Shown here: piece by piece, positions 1 to 11,896 of the stretch
Numbering within the stretch: position 1 is the stretch's first letter
Layout: each line of letters starts with the position of its first letter
Notes under the pieces: generated by a model
What the model was told of the DNA's origin: nothing
What the model saw: the letters and a program-made list of their open reading frames with translations, nothing else
Database searches by the model: none
Program-made: the position numbers and the translations under genes
Assembly (NCBI RefSeq): GCF_000220395.1
Contig: NW_004086441.1
Location: 62,001 to 126,000, forward strand
DNA from: Ichthyophthirius multifiliis
Taxonomy: Eukaryota > Ciliophora > Oligohymenophorea > Hymenostomatida
Reading direction: 5' to 3'
DNA length: 64,000 nucleotides

Positions 1-1082
1 AAGCATATATGTATATATATTTTATAAATTTTATATATATATAAATGATATTTTTATTAAATAATCTATTTTGTTCATGTATTCTTTTATATATTCGAAG
101 AAAAGTTGTGTTATTTTATAAATCTGCTTTTTATATTGCTTTTGCAATTTTTTTTTTTTTTTTTATATAAATTATTAATTTATTTCAAAAATATTTTAAT
201 CTTTATTTTGATTGGATTAAATATTTATATACGGATTTTTTTATAACAATAATATATAAATAATTTAAATATTAAATTAAAAATTTATGGTGAAACAAAT
301 AAAAGAAGTAAATATTTATTAATATGATTAAATTTAAATAGTCTTTTTAAAAATAAAACATTTTATGTATATGAGGTATAAAATAAAAATAAATAAGCTT
401 AATTTAAAACATATCTTTTAAAAAAAAAAAAAAATGAATATATTATTATATTTACCTATTTTTAATTTTTAATAAAAAAAGAAATAAGAAAAATAAAAAA
501 TATTTGTATTTTTTGTTAATAAATTAATTATTATTAAAAAATTATATTATATAATATAAATACTTAATAAAAATGATATAAATGAATAATATTTTAATTG
601 TTTTTCAATTTTAATTTAATTATTATATTAATTTAATTTTTAGAAAAATCTTTTAATTAAAAAATATAATAATAAAATTTTATATTTTTAAAATATTTTA
701 TAAAATATATTATTTTTATTTTTAAAAAATTAAAGTATAAATTTAATTAAAATATTGCTTATTTTTAACAGCTAAATTAAGATATTTTGTGTTAAATTTA
801 AACTATATAAACAAAATTTCATTTTATTATTATTATTTTTTTATTTAAAAATATAGTAAATAAAATAAAGTACTATTTTTATAAAAAAGCATTCTTTTAT
901 TCATTTATTTAATTTATTTATTTAAAAGGTATTAATTTTGAAGGATAAAAAATAAATATACTTAATTATATATATATAAAGAAAAAAATAAAAATAAAAT
1001 AAAAAATATATATACAAAAATAAAAATAAAAATAAAGAAAAAAATAATATTATTGAATAAAAAAAAGCAAAAATATAAAATA
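1..1082. other. A+T-rich intergenic DNA
   Basis: Long A and T runs and TA stretches with no readable coding frame. The last part is the upstream region of the eL20 gene. I see no recognisable promoter element or telomeric repeat at the left edge. Confidence 0.6.
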
Positions 1083-1899
1083 ATGGTTAAGGCTTCTTAA
1101 GACCCAAAAGATCCCACTTTTTAAATGAGAGTATATATAAAAAAAACACACACAAACAAAATAAAATATACTTAATAAATATTTGCAAAATAAAAAATAT
1201 ACAATATTTATTAATCTAATGAAAAAAAAAAGATTAGATAATATGTTGTTTCAGCTGTTAAATTACCTATTTCAAAAGATTAACCTGAAATTCTTTAAAT
1301 GAGAGTTTTCGCAAGAGACGAAGTAACTGCCAAAACTAAATTCTGGTAAAATACCCACCCCCCCCTCCCCTCAAAAAAAAAAAAAATTAATTAATAAAGG
1401 TACAACATGAGAAAATTAAACAAAATTAAAAGATCATAAGGAAGAATTCTTTCAGTAAATGAAATTTTCGAAAAAAATACTAGATAAATTAAAACATACG
1501 GAATCGCTCTTAAATATTAATCCAGAACTGCTATTCATAATATGTACAAAGAATTTAGAGACACCACATTGAATGGAGCTATTTCATAGCTTCGTAAATA
1601 ATATTTATTTATTTTTTTAAAAAATAAAATAATAATATAGATATGGAAATGGCTGGTAATCATAGAGCTAAACCTGATACTATTTAAATTATCAGAACTG
1701 CTACTCTTTTAAAGAAGAGTGATATTAGAAGACCTAAATCACTTGAAATGAGAGTATATTTATATTTGTTATGTATATATATATTATTTTAAATAAGGAT
1801 TCTAAATTAAAATTCCCAGTTATTAAAACTATTCATAGACATTCCGATAAAAAATTCAGAAAAGTTTACAAGGCTGTTAGACCTAATACTTATGTTTGA
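1083..1899 (+). CDS. RPL18A: 60S ribosomal protein eL20 (L18a)
   Basis: Structural protein of the large ribosomal subunit, about 189 residues against roughly 175 in animals and fungi. Five exons: 1083-1130, 1233-1345, 1400-1593, 1641-1753 and 1798-1899, all with GT-AG introns and consistent phase. Diagnostic eL20 segments are readable: FARDEVTAKTKFW, then SVNEIFEK, HNMYKEFRDTTLNGA, EMAGNHRAKPDTIQIIRTA, DIRRP and DSKLKFP. The start was chosen because MVKASQDPKDP opens the protein and joins cleanly to IRQYVV after intron 1. The stop is TGA. Exon 2 ends inside the Trp codon of KFW, and intron 2 holds an unusual C-rich tract. Identification is firm; the exact first splice site is slightly less sure. 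Confidence 0.93.
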
Positions 1900-2411
1900 G
1901 TTAATAAAATAATAATAAGAAAATCTATGTTAAATATAAATAATAAAAGAGAAAATATATATTATTTTTATGTTTTTTTTTTTATTTGTAAGATTTTTCT
2001 ATTTTAAATATTTAAACATTTTCGAATAAAAATAAAAAAATAGTATTCAGTTTTTTATTTATTATATAAAACCATTTTTTTTTTAATAATATTGAAAAAT
2101 ATCTTGTTCAATATTTTATTATTATAATTTTTTTAATTTCATATAATTCATATAAATTTAATATTTATAAAAAGATTTATAGTTTGAAAAAAATAATAAT
2201 ATTAAATAAAATTTAAATATTATTATAAAAAATTAATTAAGAATTCATATATATTAAATATAAAATTATATATCTATCCATTTTAAATCAATATACTAAA
2301 AAAAAAATATGAAATAATATTATAAAATAAAAATATTTATTTATTATTTTTTTATTAAATATATAAAAAATATATATATTAATATAAATATATAATAATA
2401 AAAATAATCGT
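1900..2411. other. A+T-rich intergenic DNA
   Basis: Spacer between the eL20 gene and the Rab escort gene, made of A and T runs. No gene, RNA or clear regulatory motif was seen. Confidence 0.6.
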
Positions 2412-4575
2412 ATGCACTAATTAGAATATACTTTAGATTAAAACGAATTTGATATGTGTATTTTTGGTACAGGAATGACAGAAGCCTTATTTGCAGCTTC
2501 TTTATCAAAAATAGATTAAAAAAAAGTAAAGAAATTAAATAATTATTTAATATTTTTTATATATAAAGTTATTAATAATAGATTGTGATGAGGGTTACAG
2601 CTCCTCGCAAAAAACATTAAATTTAAAAGAATTTAAAAATTAAATGATAAACTAGGAATAAAAAACAATTAATATTTTGAAAAAATAAATATTTAAAAAA
2701 ATAGATATATAAGATCTCGAATAATAAGAAAAAAATGATAATTTTTTAAAAGAACATGTCGAAAATTCGGCTCTTTATAGAAGCTTTAATATAGATTTAT
2801 AACCAAAACTTCTTTTTTCGGAAAGTCTAACCGTAGAATGCATGAAATAGGCCGATATGGACAAATACATGGATTTTAGGGCTATAAATAGGATATATTT
2901 TTTCGATTAATAGAACAAAAGATTAATAGAATCTCCTTGTTCTAAAAGTGACATTTTTAAATCTAAAGACTTATCTTTATTAGAAAAAAAATAATTATTT
3001 TAATTCCTACATACACGTATAAAACTATATACTAAAAGCCAAAATCATCAGATAAACTAAAACTCAACAAATGAATTCGATAAAGACTTCAATATAGACC
3101 CAAAAACATAGGAAATTTTTGAAAATTTAAAAGATGATAATTGTTTGACATTTCTAAACCTAAAAGTTTCTTCTTAAAAAATTAAAGATATTTTTCTTTA
3201 TAATATTTGCAATTATGAGTATAACCCAGCCTTAAATATACCTTCGTTTATAAAAAAAGACTATTCAACTAATTCTTTTGTTTGTAGACTTAAAAAATAT
3301 ATAAAAAGTTGTGGAATACATACTGATTTACCTTATCTTTATACTAATTATGGAACAGGGGATATTCCTTAAGGCTTTGCGAGAATAAGCGCCGTTTTCG
3401 GGTCTTTATATTGTATTAATTAAAATATAAATATATAGGAAATATAAAAAGATGAAAACGAAAAATGTTTTCTTATAAATACTAATTTATTAAAAGATGA
3501 GAAAAAATTGAAAGTAAAAGGAATAATAGCAGGTCCTGAATATAAAGAAAGTCTTTAGAAATTATTAGGGCTTTAAAATTAAAAAGAAGAAGAATAAAAA
3601 CTGGAAGAAACTTTACTTTTAAGAGTAATTATTTTAAGTAAAAAAAGCAAAGAATAATTAGAAGAGGAAAAAAGACTTTCCCAAAATGAATTTTAAGACT
3701 AATAAGAAGACGAGGAAAATAATTCCCAAAAAAATAAAAACAATTTAAAATTGCCTATTTTATATACTGTACCTCCAAATGATTTTCTCAAAATAAAATA
3801 GCCTTTATCAATTTTACATTTAGATAATTCAAGTGTAAGTGCTCCGAAAGACTATTAAATATTTCATTGTAAAAAAGTGGTCGAGAATATGGAAAATATA
3901 TAAGAAGAAATTAATATAATAAGTAATTTTATCAAAAATTCTTAAAAATATACAGAAAATCATTCCAAATTTGAATTCTAAATAGATTTTTTATACCCAT
4001 ATATTTAATGTAGAAATAATAATGGATTACCAGAGTTTCGTTTAGATGAGAATTTAGGCTTAAAAGTGAATTTTATTGGATAGGATTTCTTTGAAATTGA
4101 TATGGATAAAAATATAGAGGAATATACAAATTCTATTGAACTTCTTAGTGATAATATTAAAAATTTATAAGAAAATTATTTCAAAACTATTAAAGAATTG
4201 GAAAGTTAAAATATCTAAAATGATTAAGGAGATGATGAAATTGATGTATTTTTGAATAAATTTTAAGAAATTAAAATATAAGGTTAATAATAATAATAAA
4301 TAGAATAAAAACAATAATAAGAGATTTAAAAAGCTTAAGATAATTAATAATAGTCTTATGAAAAATAGTAATAGACTTAAGAGAATTTACAATAGTATTA
4401 AGAGAATTTATAGTAATCTAAAGGAACTATAAAAGATTATGTGAATTGTTAATAATCTCAAGAATATTAATAAAAGATATAAATAAAAGATTAATGTTAA
4501 GAAATAAATTAATAATATTAAGTAAGAAATTAATAATGTGAAGAAAATTAAAACGTTTAGGAAAAAAAAAAATGA
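2412..4575 (+). CDS. Rab escort protein (REP/GDI family)
   Basis: Accessory factor that presents newly made Rab GTPases to geranylgeranyltransferase II in the cytosol. One intron (2526-2568, 43 nt) splits about 706 residues. The N-terminus has the dinucleotide-like fold start FDMCIFGTGMTEALFAASLS, followed after the intron by LLIIDCDEGYSS and LNLKEF. Around residues 120-190 come LFSESLTVECMKQADMDKY, RAINRIYFF, SPCSKSDIFKSKDLSLLEKK and FLHTRIKLY, matching the REP pattern of a Rab-binding platform. Near residue 290 is HTDLPYLYTNYG with IPQGFARISAVFG, the mobile effector-loop region shared by REP and GDI. The insert-rich middle and length favour REP over GDI. From about residue 600 the tail is dominated by Gln, written almost wholly with TAA and TAG. 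The stop is TGA at 4573-4575. Confidence 0.88.
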
Positions 4576-5588
4576 TAAAAAAATAATGTTTGTTAATATA
4601 GTAAATAGAAAAAAATAAAAATAGTATTATTATAAATTTAAAGAAAAAGAAAATTCATTTATTTATAATAAATATAATTAAATAATAATTAAAAAAAAAA
4701 ATAAAAAAAAAAAATGAATTAAATAAACTAAATAAATTAAAAATATTTATATATAAATAAATATAAATATATAAATATACATGTAAATATATATATAAAT
4801 ATAATATATATATACTTTTTATTTATATATATTTATATATATATTATAATAAATATTTTATTTATTTACTATTATATCATTTTTAAAATTATTTATAATA
4901 AAATAATTTTTCAAAAAAATAAAATATAATAGAAATAATTTAAATTTTTTTAAAATAAATAATATCTTTATTTTATAATTTATTATATATAATATATAAT
5001 AATAATATTAATATATAATTATATAAAAGACTTTAATTTTTTACATAAATTTATAATTATAATATAAAAGTACTATTAATATTAACAAAAAAATTTAAAT
5101 TTTTATTTATATATATAGTTTTTATTCTTTTATTAATTTATTTATATTTAACATTACGAAAGATTAAAAGATAAATAAATGAAATAAAAAAAAAACCAGA
5201 ATTTTTTATTTTGGTTAAAATAATATATAATAAAAAAAAAGTTTTTAATTTTAATTATTTCTTTAAAATAAGATTTTATTTTATAATTAATGTTCATTTA
5301 TGAAATATAAAATTATTTTTTTTTTTTTTCTAATATATAAATAATTATAAATAATTAGTTTATATAATATATTTTTTTTTTTTATATTTTTTTTATAAAA
5401 AAAATTAATATATTAGTTTTATTTTTAATTATTTTTAATATAAATATGCATTAAAAAAACATTTAATTTATAAATCATTTTATATATATTATAAAAATTT
5501 GACAAATTTTTTTTAAAAATAGGTCAATAAAAATATATTCATAAATAAATATATCATCTACATATAATATAAATATAATATATTATAA
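4576..5588. other. A+T-rich intergenic DNA
   Basis: Spacer with TA stretches near 4740-4850 and T runs near 5310-5400. It carries the upstream region of the kinase gene. No coding frame recognised. Confidence 0.6.
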
Positions 5589-7412
5589 ATGATATACCAA
5601 AAACTTGAAGGATTTTCATAAAAAAAAGTAAATATTCAACATCATTATATATTTTATTTTTAAATAAAAAACCTTAAAATTCAATTTACATTTACTCATA
5701 TATTAATAAAAATTAAAAATAAGATATATGAAAGTGAATTTATTGAGCTTTTAAAAATAGGTCAAGGCGGTTTTGCTGATGTTTTTAGAGCTTAACATAA
5801 ACTAGACGAAAACTTATATGCAATAAAAAAGATACATTTAAAAATAAAAAACCCAAGGGAAGATTTACAAACCGAATTCGATAAAATAGCTCGAGAAGCT
5901 AAAATTTTATCCTAATTAAATCACCAAAATATAATTAAATATTTCCAAAGTTGGATTGAGGTAACATGTAAAAAAACCTCGAATAGATAAAAGCATTCTA
6001 AATAAAACTCCTAAGGCACTTAAAGTATCAAAAAATCTTTCTAAAGCAATAGTGAGAATGAATGTACAAATGATTTTTGCATATAAATAGACGGAGAAAA
6101 CGACAATATAGAATTTAACGATAATTCTTAAAAATAGCTTTCTTAAAAATAACTTTCTTAACAATAAATTTAAAAGAACGAATAATAAAAAATTGAAAAA
6201 TAAATACATATATAAAAGCCACCGAAAGATAACAAAAAAAACATCTCCACACCTATATCTCCTCTAAAATAAACCCATGAGAAATACGACGAAATAATAC
6301 TCTTTTTATAGACAGAATTATGTAAAGAAACCCTATGTGAATATATATAAAGTCGGAACAAATAATTATTAGATTACTAAGCAATTATTTAATAACAATA
6401 GAAAAGTTTCTCAAATGAATTAGAATTAACACAAGCATAAAAACATGAAGCAATTTTGATATTATAGTAAATAATACAAGGACTTTAATACATACACAAT
6501 ACATGTAATATAGTACATAGAGATTTAAAGCCTTAGAATATATTTTTAACTAAAGACCTTTAAGTAAAAATAGGAGATTTCGGATTAGCTAAGAAACTTA
6601 CTTAAAAACAAATAAATAATATTTCTTTAAATAACTTCACTACAAACTCAAATAATAGCACATAAACTAATAATACTGAATAGTTTAAAAATATACAATT
6701 ATCCACAAATAACTCAGAATCGAATTCTCCTTTATTACAAACTAATTCTGATGGGAAATAGTAATAGTTTGAAATTCCCTTTTATTTACCCAAAGAATAA
6801 ATCTCTACCACTTGTGGAACTGCCACATATGCGTCTCCTGAGTAACTTTCTTTGAAATCGGAGATTTTCGATCATAGGGCTGATATATATTCCCTAGGGA
6901 TTATTATTTTATAAATGTTTTATCCTATGACTACTACTATGGAATTAGTAAAAACAGTTCATATGTTAAAAAAAGGAGAATTACCTAAAACTTTTTAATA
7001 GAAATTTCAAAAGTTGTCTAAAATTATCCTCGATAGTCTTTCCAATGATCCAAATAAAAGGCCCTAACTTTTCTAAATATACTAAGCTCTGGAAGTAATT
7101 GAAAGCTAAGATAAAATTTTACAAGCTTAGGTTTTAGGAAAGTATTAGATATAATTAGAAAGTTCTAATTTGGGAGTTTAATGGAAAATTCTAAAGGTTA
7201 TTAAAGACAAATTGTTACTTTTTGGTAACGAAAACGCGAAAAAAGCTGAAATTGTGTACACTTTAAAATAAGCAAATATTGAATTATTAGAGGATCAAAA
7301 AGGATTGAAAATTAATCATATAATAATGTAAAATTTAACTATTTATTTTAATAATAATCTTTAAAAATGTGAAATCTTATTCTAATAATTGCTTTAATAA
7401 TAATAATAGTGA
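5589..7412 (+). CDS. eIF2-alpha kinase-like protein kinase
   Basis: Ser/Thr kinase of about 575 residues resembling the GCN2/PERK/HRI group, which phosphorylates translation factor eIF2-alpha under stress. Exon 1 is 5589-5627 and exon 2 is 5724-7412. The glycine loop IGQGGFADVF lies near residue 24, the ATP lysine in YAIKKIHL near 45, and NHQNIIKYFQSWIE near 80. A hydrophilic Gln-rich insert of about 150 residues follows, then ILFLQTELCKETLCEYI, VHRDLKPQNIFLT near 277, KIGDFGLAKK near 297, a second insert of about 75 residues, and TTCGTATYASPEQLS near 378. The long insert in the small lobe and the GTxxYASPEQ activation segment are typical of eIF2-alpha kinases. No GCN2 histidyl-tRNA synthetase-like domain or PERK membrane span is visible. 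The stop is TGA. IFK-type assignment is likely, though a related kinase is possible. Confidence 0.8.
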
Positions 7413-7606
7413 TTTTTTATTTTTTTAATGTTTTTTTTTTTTTTTATTTTTTAATATACGAAAAAAAAAAAAAAATTATATAAATACATATTTTTTTTTA
7501 TTTTATATTCTTTTTTACTTTTTACTAAATAAATGAAAAACCTTAAAATTTTTATAAATTAATAATTCTTTATACATCAAATATGTATAAATAAAATCTA
7601 AATTAA

Positions 7607-10367
7607 TCAAAAATAAAAAAAATGTTCCATTTTAACATCATATTTTATTGGAATATTTACTCCTTCCCTAAATTTGTATACAAAAGAAATATCATCTCCT
7701 TCTTATTTAAGTTTTCTTTTTTTACTTTTATTAGAAGTAATATCATCAATTAATTTAAAACTTTTCTTTTTTTAATCTAACTTTTTCTTTTCTATTTCCT
7801 TATTTTTTATTTTTAATTAAAAGCATAAAAGTTAAATATACATACTTCATTAGTTAAATTACTAAAATAAACTTTTTATTAATTTATTAATTCAAAATTA
7901 TTATTAATAAAATAAAGAGATTTATCGTTAAATTTTTATTCAGGAACAGTTTACTTTTTTTGTATTGTTTAATAAATAAATAAATAAAAAATATATACAT
8001 TAAAAATAAGTAATTTTTCTATAGCAGGATTAAAATAAATAATCACTTTTTGTCCATTTTTTTCAAAAGTGTATTAATGTTCATTCATTTTTAAAGAAAA
8101 ATCAACCATAATACTTATACTTGTATATATTTCTTTCTTTTCTTAATCACTTAAATATGTCTTTTTAAAAAAATTTAGTTATCAAAAAAGTATAATGAAA
8201 TTATTTTTACACTAAAAATTTAAGGCTATATTATTTAATATAAAGGCGATGTATATTAAAGGATAAAATTTTTCTTATTTATATATGAAATATCAGTATA
8301 AGGTATTTTACTTAGCATATTTTCTACTATATCGATTGATGATTTCTATTTATATATATATATATTTTTTTTTTACAATTAATTTTTTTTTTTTTTTTTT
8401 TACATATCTTTATTTTAATTAATATTAATAATTTGGGTATTCTAATTTAGTTTTATCATTAGATTTTAAAGTCAAATTAAATTTAATTAAAGGAAGTGAA
8501 ATAAACTTATACATTTCATAATTATATTTTAGCAAATTACTTTCTAATATTTCCGCAAATTATAAATCTTGTAAAAATTTAGGAATTTTATCAAACCATC
8601 TATCAGCGCTTTTAAGTTTTATATAATTAAGTAATAAAGTTTCCAATAAAACATCAATCTAAACATTTTTCATAATACTTTAGACTGCGAACTTAAAACT
8701 TTTATTAATATAACAAATATTATTATATATAATCATTTTTTTATTTATTATTGATAAAAAATATACTCGAATTCCGTAACTTTAACACCATTAGAAGTTT
8801 CGTAAAAAATACTTTCAATAAATTCTAAAACTCCCTTATTATTTTACTTTTAATCCAATAAAATCTAATCTATAGTTAATTTTTATCTGTTTTTTTATTT
8901 TATAGTTTCGAAATCATTTATAAATTCATTAAAGAAGACCTAATATCATAATCATTATAATCACAAATTTTCTATAAAGTTTGTTAATCTAAAATTAGTT
9001 TTTCCTTAAAACAAATTTCCTTTAGTCTTTCTAAAAGTTTATCCTTTTTAGTTTTTTAAAACATAAATACAAGCGCTTTTTTTCTCAGTTCTCTTAGCCC
9101 CTTACTATAGACATCATTACAAATGAAAATAACTGGCCTTTTAATATAAAAGCTTTAATTAATTCCTTTTTTCTCGTTTTCTATTTCAATTGTTTCTTCT
9201 ATATTTTCATCTTCTTTATCATCCTTTTAACCATTCTTTTTCTAAAAAACATTCTTTTTATAAACTTTCTTTTATTATTATTCCCCTTTAAATATAAAAT
9301 TTAATAACTAGTCAACAGCTCCATGACTTTCAGATTCTAAAGCACCATCAACTTCATCTAAAATAATTAAAGAAGGCTTACTATTTTCAATATTTTCTTA
9401 ATTTGAAAATTTCAACGTTTCATTCTATGTCATTATTTATATTCGTTCAATTAATTTACTTGCTGTTCTATCTTCACTAGCATTAATCTATATATTATTT
9501 AAAAAATATATATATTTGTAAATAAAAATATGCTTGCTTCAATTGTTTTATATCCACAATGTTTTGCAATATTTCTTGCCAAAGTCGTTTTACCAGAACC
9601 GGGAGGTCCGGCTAATAAAATAACACTGTTTTGCATTTTCTAGAGACTATATTCATCATTAAGATCATAGAAGAACAACTTTTGAATATTATTATTCTAA
9701 TTTCCAAAATTTCCTTTATTAAAATTATTTTCTTATGGAACTGTTTTTTTCGTGACTTATCCGAATACATTTCGGGTAAAAGTTTATGTTTATGTATATT
9801 ATTTATTAGGAATAAATTTATTAATATTCATTATTGACTTTTTTATATTTAATTATTTATTAAATACTATAGGATCCCAAGATTTTAACCAACAAAGGGC
9901 TTCTCTATTAATTTTGTCATTACTAAGAAGTTCATCGAATCTTTTCGGCATGTATTTATCTACCCATAATTGTTAATTTTTTTTACTTTAATCTTCTTCT
10001 AAATCATTTTAATCTATCTCATCTACTATTTTATTTAAATATTCCTATTTCATTTGTTTTATTTTTTTAATGCAAAAAATATATTTACTATTCTTAATTC
10101 ATCTATTTTTTTTAATAAATCATCTATAGGAGTAGGCAAAAGACTTTATTTTTAAAACATTTCTTGAATATATTCATTTTATTAATAGTAGGTGTTCTTT
10201 TTTTCTTTATATACATAAAATGTCATTTCTTATTATCTTTCTATCTCTTAATTATATATATATAAATTCACTTTATTTTAATATATATCATCTATGTAAT
10301 AATGAAAATCTTAATGATGAATGCTTAAACCAGAAAAAAAATCATCATAATCATGTTTCCAATTCAT
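7607..10367 (-). CDS. CTF18: CTF18-like clamp loader subunit
   Basis: Large subunit of the alternative replication factor C, a nuclear AAA+ ATPase that loads PCNA and supports sister-chromatid cohesion. The protein starts at MNWKHDYDDFFSGL. The CTF18 box LWVDKYMPKRFDELLS, followed by NREALCWLKSWDP, precedes the AAA module: Walker A LLAGPPGSGKTTLARN, CGYKTIE joined to INASEDRTASKLIERI, Walker B SLIILDEVDGALESESHG, PVIFICNDVYSKGLRELR, and the helical lid FKEKLILDQQTLQKICDYN. The C-terminal part contains LKSADRWFDKIPKF, and the protein ends FVYKFREGVNIP. The stop is TGA (7607-7609). There are several short introns; the one at 9488-9537 begins with GC. At the T run 8891-8897 (plus strand) the frame needs one more base, probably an assembly error. 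Length is roughly 800-850 residues. It is convergent with the kinase gene, 194 bp away. Confidence 0.9.
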
Positions 10368-10688
10368 TTTTTTTATAATTTTTTTCAAAGATAAATTTAT
10401 TTTAAATTAAAAATTTTTTATAAAACATTCCGCTAATTATAAAAATATAATATATATTTATAAACAAGCGCGCTAAAATAATATATAAGTGTAAATAATT
10501 ATTGCAAAAAAATGAAATAATATATATTAAATAATTGCAATTAATAATAATTTTAAATATTGATTAAATATTATCTTAAATTGTAATATTTAATTATAAA
10601 AAATATCTAAAATATTATTATATATAAAAAAGAAATTAATATTATTTAAAAAATAAAAGAAAAAAAAATAATAAAAAATAAATGATAA

Positions 10689-10693
<5 letters not shown>

Positions 10694-10735
<42 letters not shown>

Positions 10736-10790
10736 TATATATTGATATATATATATATATATATAGATATAGATATATACATATAGATAT
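10694..10790. repeat. TA microsatellite
   Basis: Dense alternating TA/AT run with a few interruptions (TATTGATAT, AGATATAGATA). It looks like a simple sequence repeat in the spacer upstream of CTF18; copy number may be collapsed in the assembly. Confidence 0.8.
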
Positions 10791-11192
10791 TTTTATATTT
10801 ATAAACTTAAAAAAATTTTAGCTTAAACACCTATATTTACTAATTTCCTTTAAATAAAATAATAGTTATCAATAAAAAATATATTATTTTTAACTTAAAA
10901 ATTGTCTGCTTTAATTTAAATAAATTTTTAGTTTAATTCAATAAAATAGAAATTAAATTTCTTTAGTTTATATTTTATTTATAATCCACTTAAATTCTTA
11001 TTAATTAATATATAATTTTTTATTAATTATATTATTAATAAAGACTTAAAACAATTTATTTATTTATTTTTATAAATTTACAATATTTAAAATAATTTAT
11101 TTCGGATATTTTAATATTTTTTTTATTTTTTTCTTAAAATTCGTTTTATTATCTTTGATTATATATTATATTTTTTTCAATTAAAAATGCTA

Positions 11193-11312
11193 TCATGAGA
11201 AATTATTGTCTCCTACTACAACTTCTTCTTAATCATACAATATGTTCAACATTTTAGCAAATCGACTCTATTATCTTTTTGAAAATGACATAAAAATAAA
11301 TAAATACGTCAT
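11193..11312 (-). CDS. possible small or partial gene, unrecognised
   Basis: A short block richer in G and C than its surroundings. On the minus strand an ATG opens 39 residues including SRFAKMLNILYDQEEVVVG and ends in TGA. Alternative frames on both strands are also open, so the coding strand is not settled. It may be a small gene, an exon of something unresolved, or a gene remnant. I do not recognise it. Confidence 0.2.
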
Positions 11313-11896
11313 AAATGGTCGACTAAACTTACTAAAACTTGAAATTAATATGTTTATTATTTTTATTTAAAATAAATAATATGCATATAATTTTTTTATT
11401 TTTTTTATTTAATTAAATTTTACATATATAGAGAATTTTTATAAAAAAAATAATTTAAATATATTAATTATAAAATATATTTTTTGTAAAAAAGAAAAAA
11501 ATATTATTATTTTTAACAAAAAAAAATTGAAGAAGAATTAAAATATTTTATCCAAAAAAAAAAAAAAAAATGTATTATAAATTTAAAAAAAACAAAGATA
11601 TTATAGAATAAAAAATAAAATTAAAAATTAGTTAATATATATACATTAATAATTATAACTTAAAATAAATATATTATTATTATTATTGATTAAATTCTTA
11701 AATTTTAATTATATATTTATATTTTTATTTATATAACATTATGTTTTATTTATAAGCAAGTAATCAAATATTTAATTTTTTTTTTTGTTATTAAATATAT
11801 CAATTTTAATATATATTTATAAAATATAAAAAAAAATTAATAAATTTTTAATTTTTTTTTTTTTAAAAAAAAAAAAAAAAGTATATAATCAAATAT

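Larger units (their letters stand above)
10368..11896. other. A+T-rich divergent intergenic region
   Basis: Lies between divergent CTF18 and the coiled-coil gene. It holds a TA microsatellite near 10694-10790 and long A/T runs near 11550-11580 and 11850-11880. A compositional island at 11190-11350 is listed separately. Confidence 0.55.

Noticed and set aside
5916-6361. Minus-strand frames rich in Leu and Phe
   Set aside because: They lie opposite the kinase insert, lack any family resemblance, and the plus strand carries clear kinase motifs in frame.
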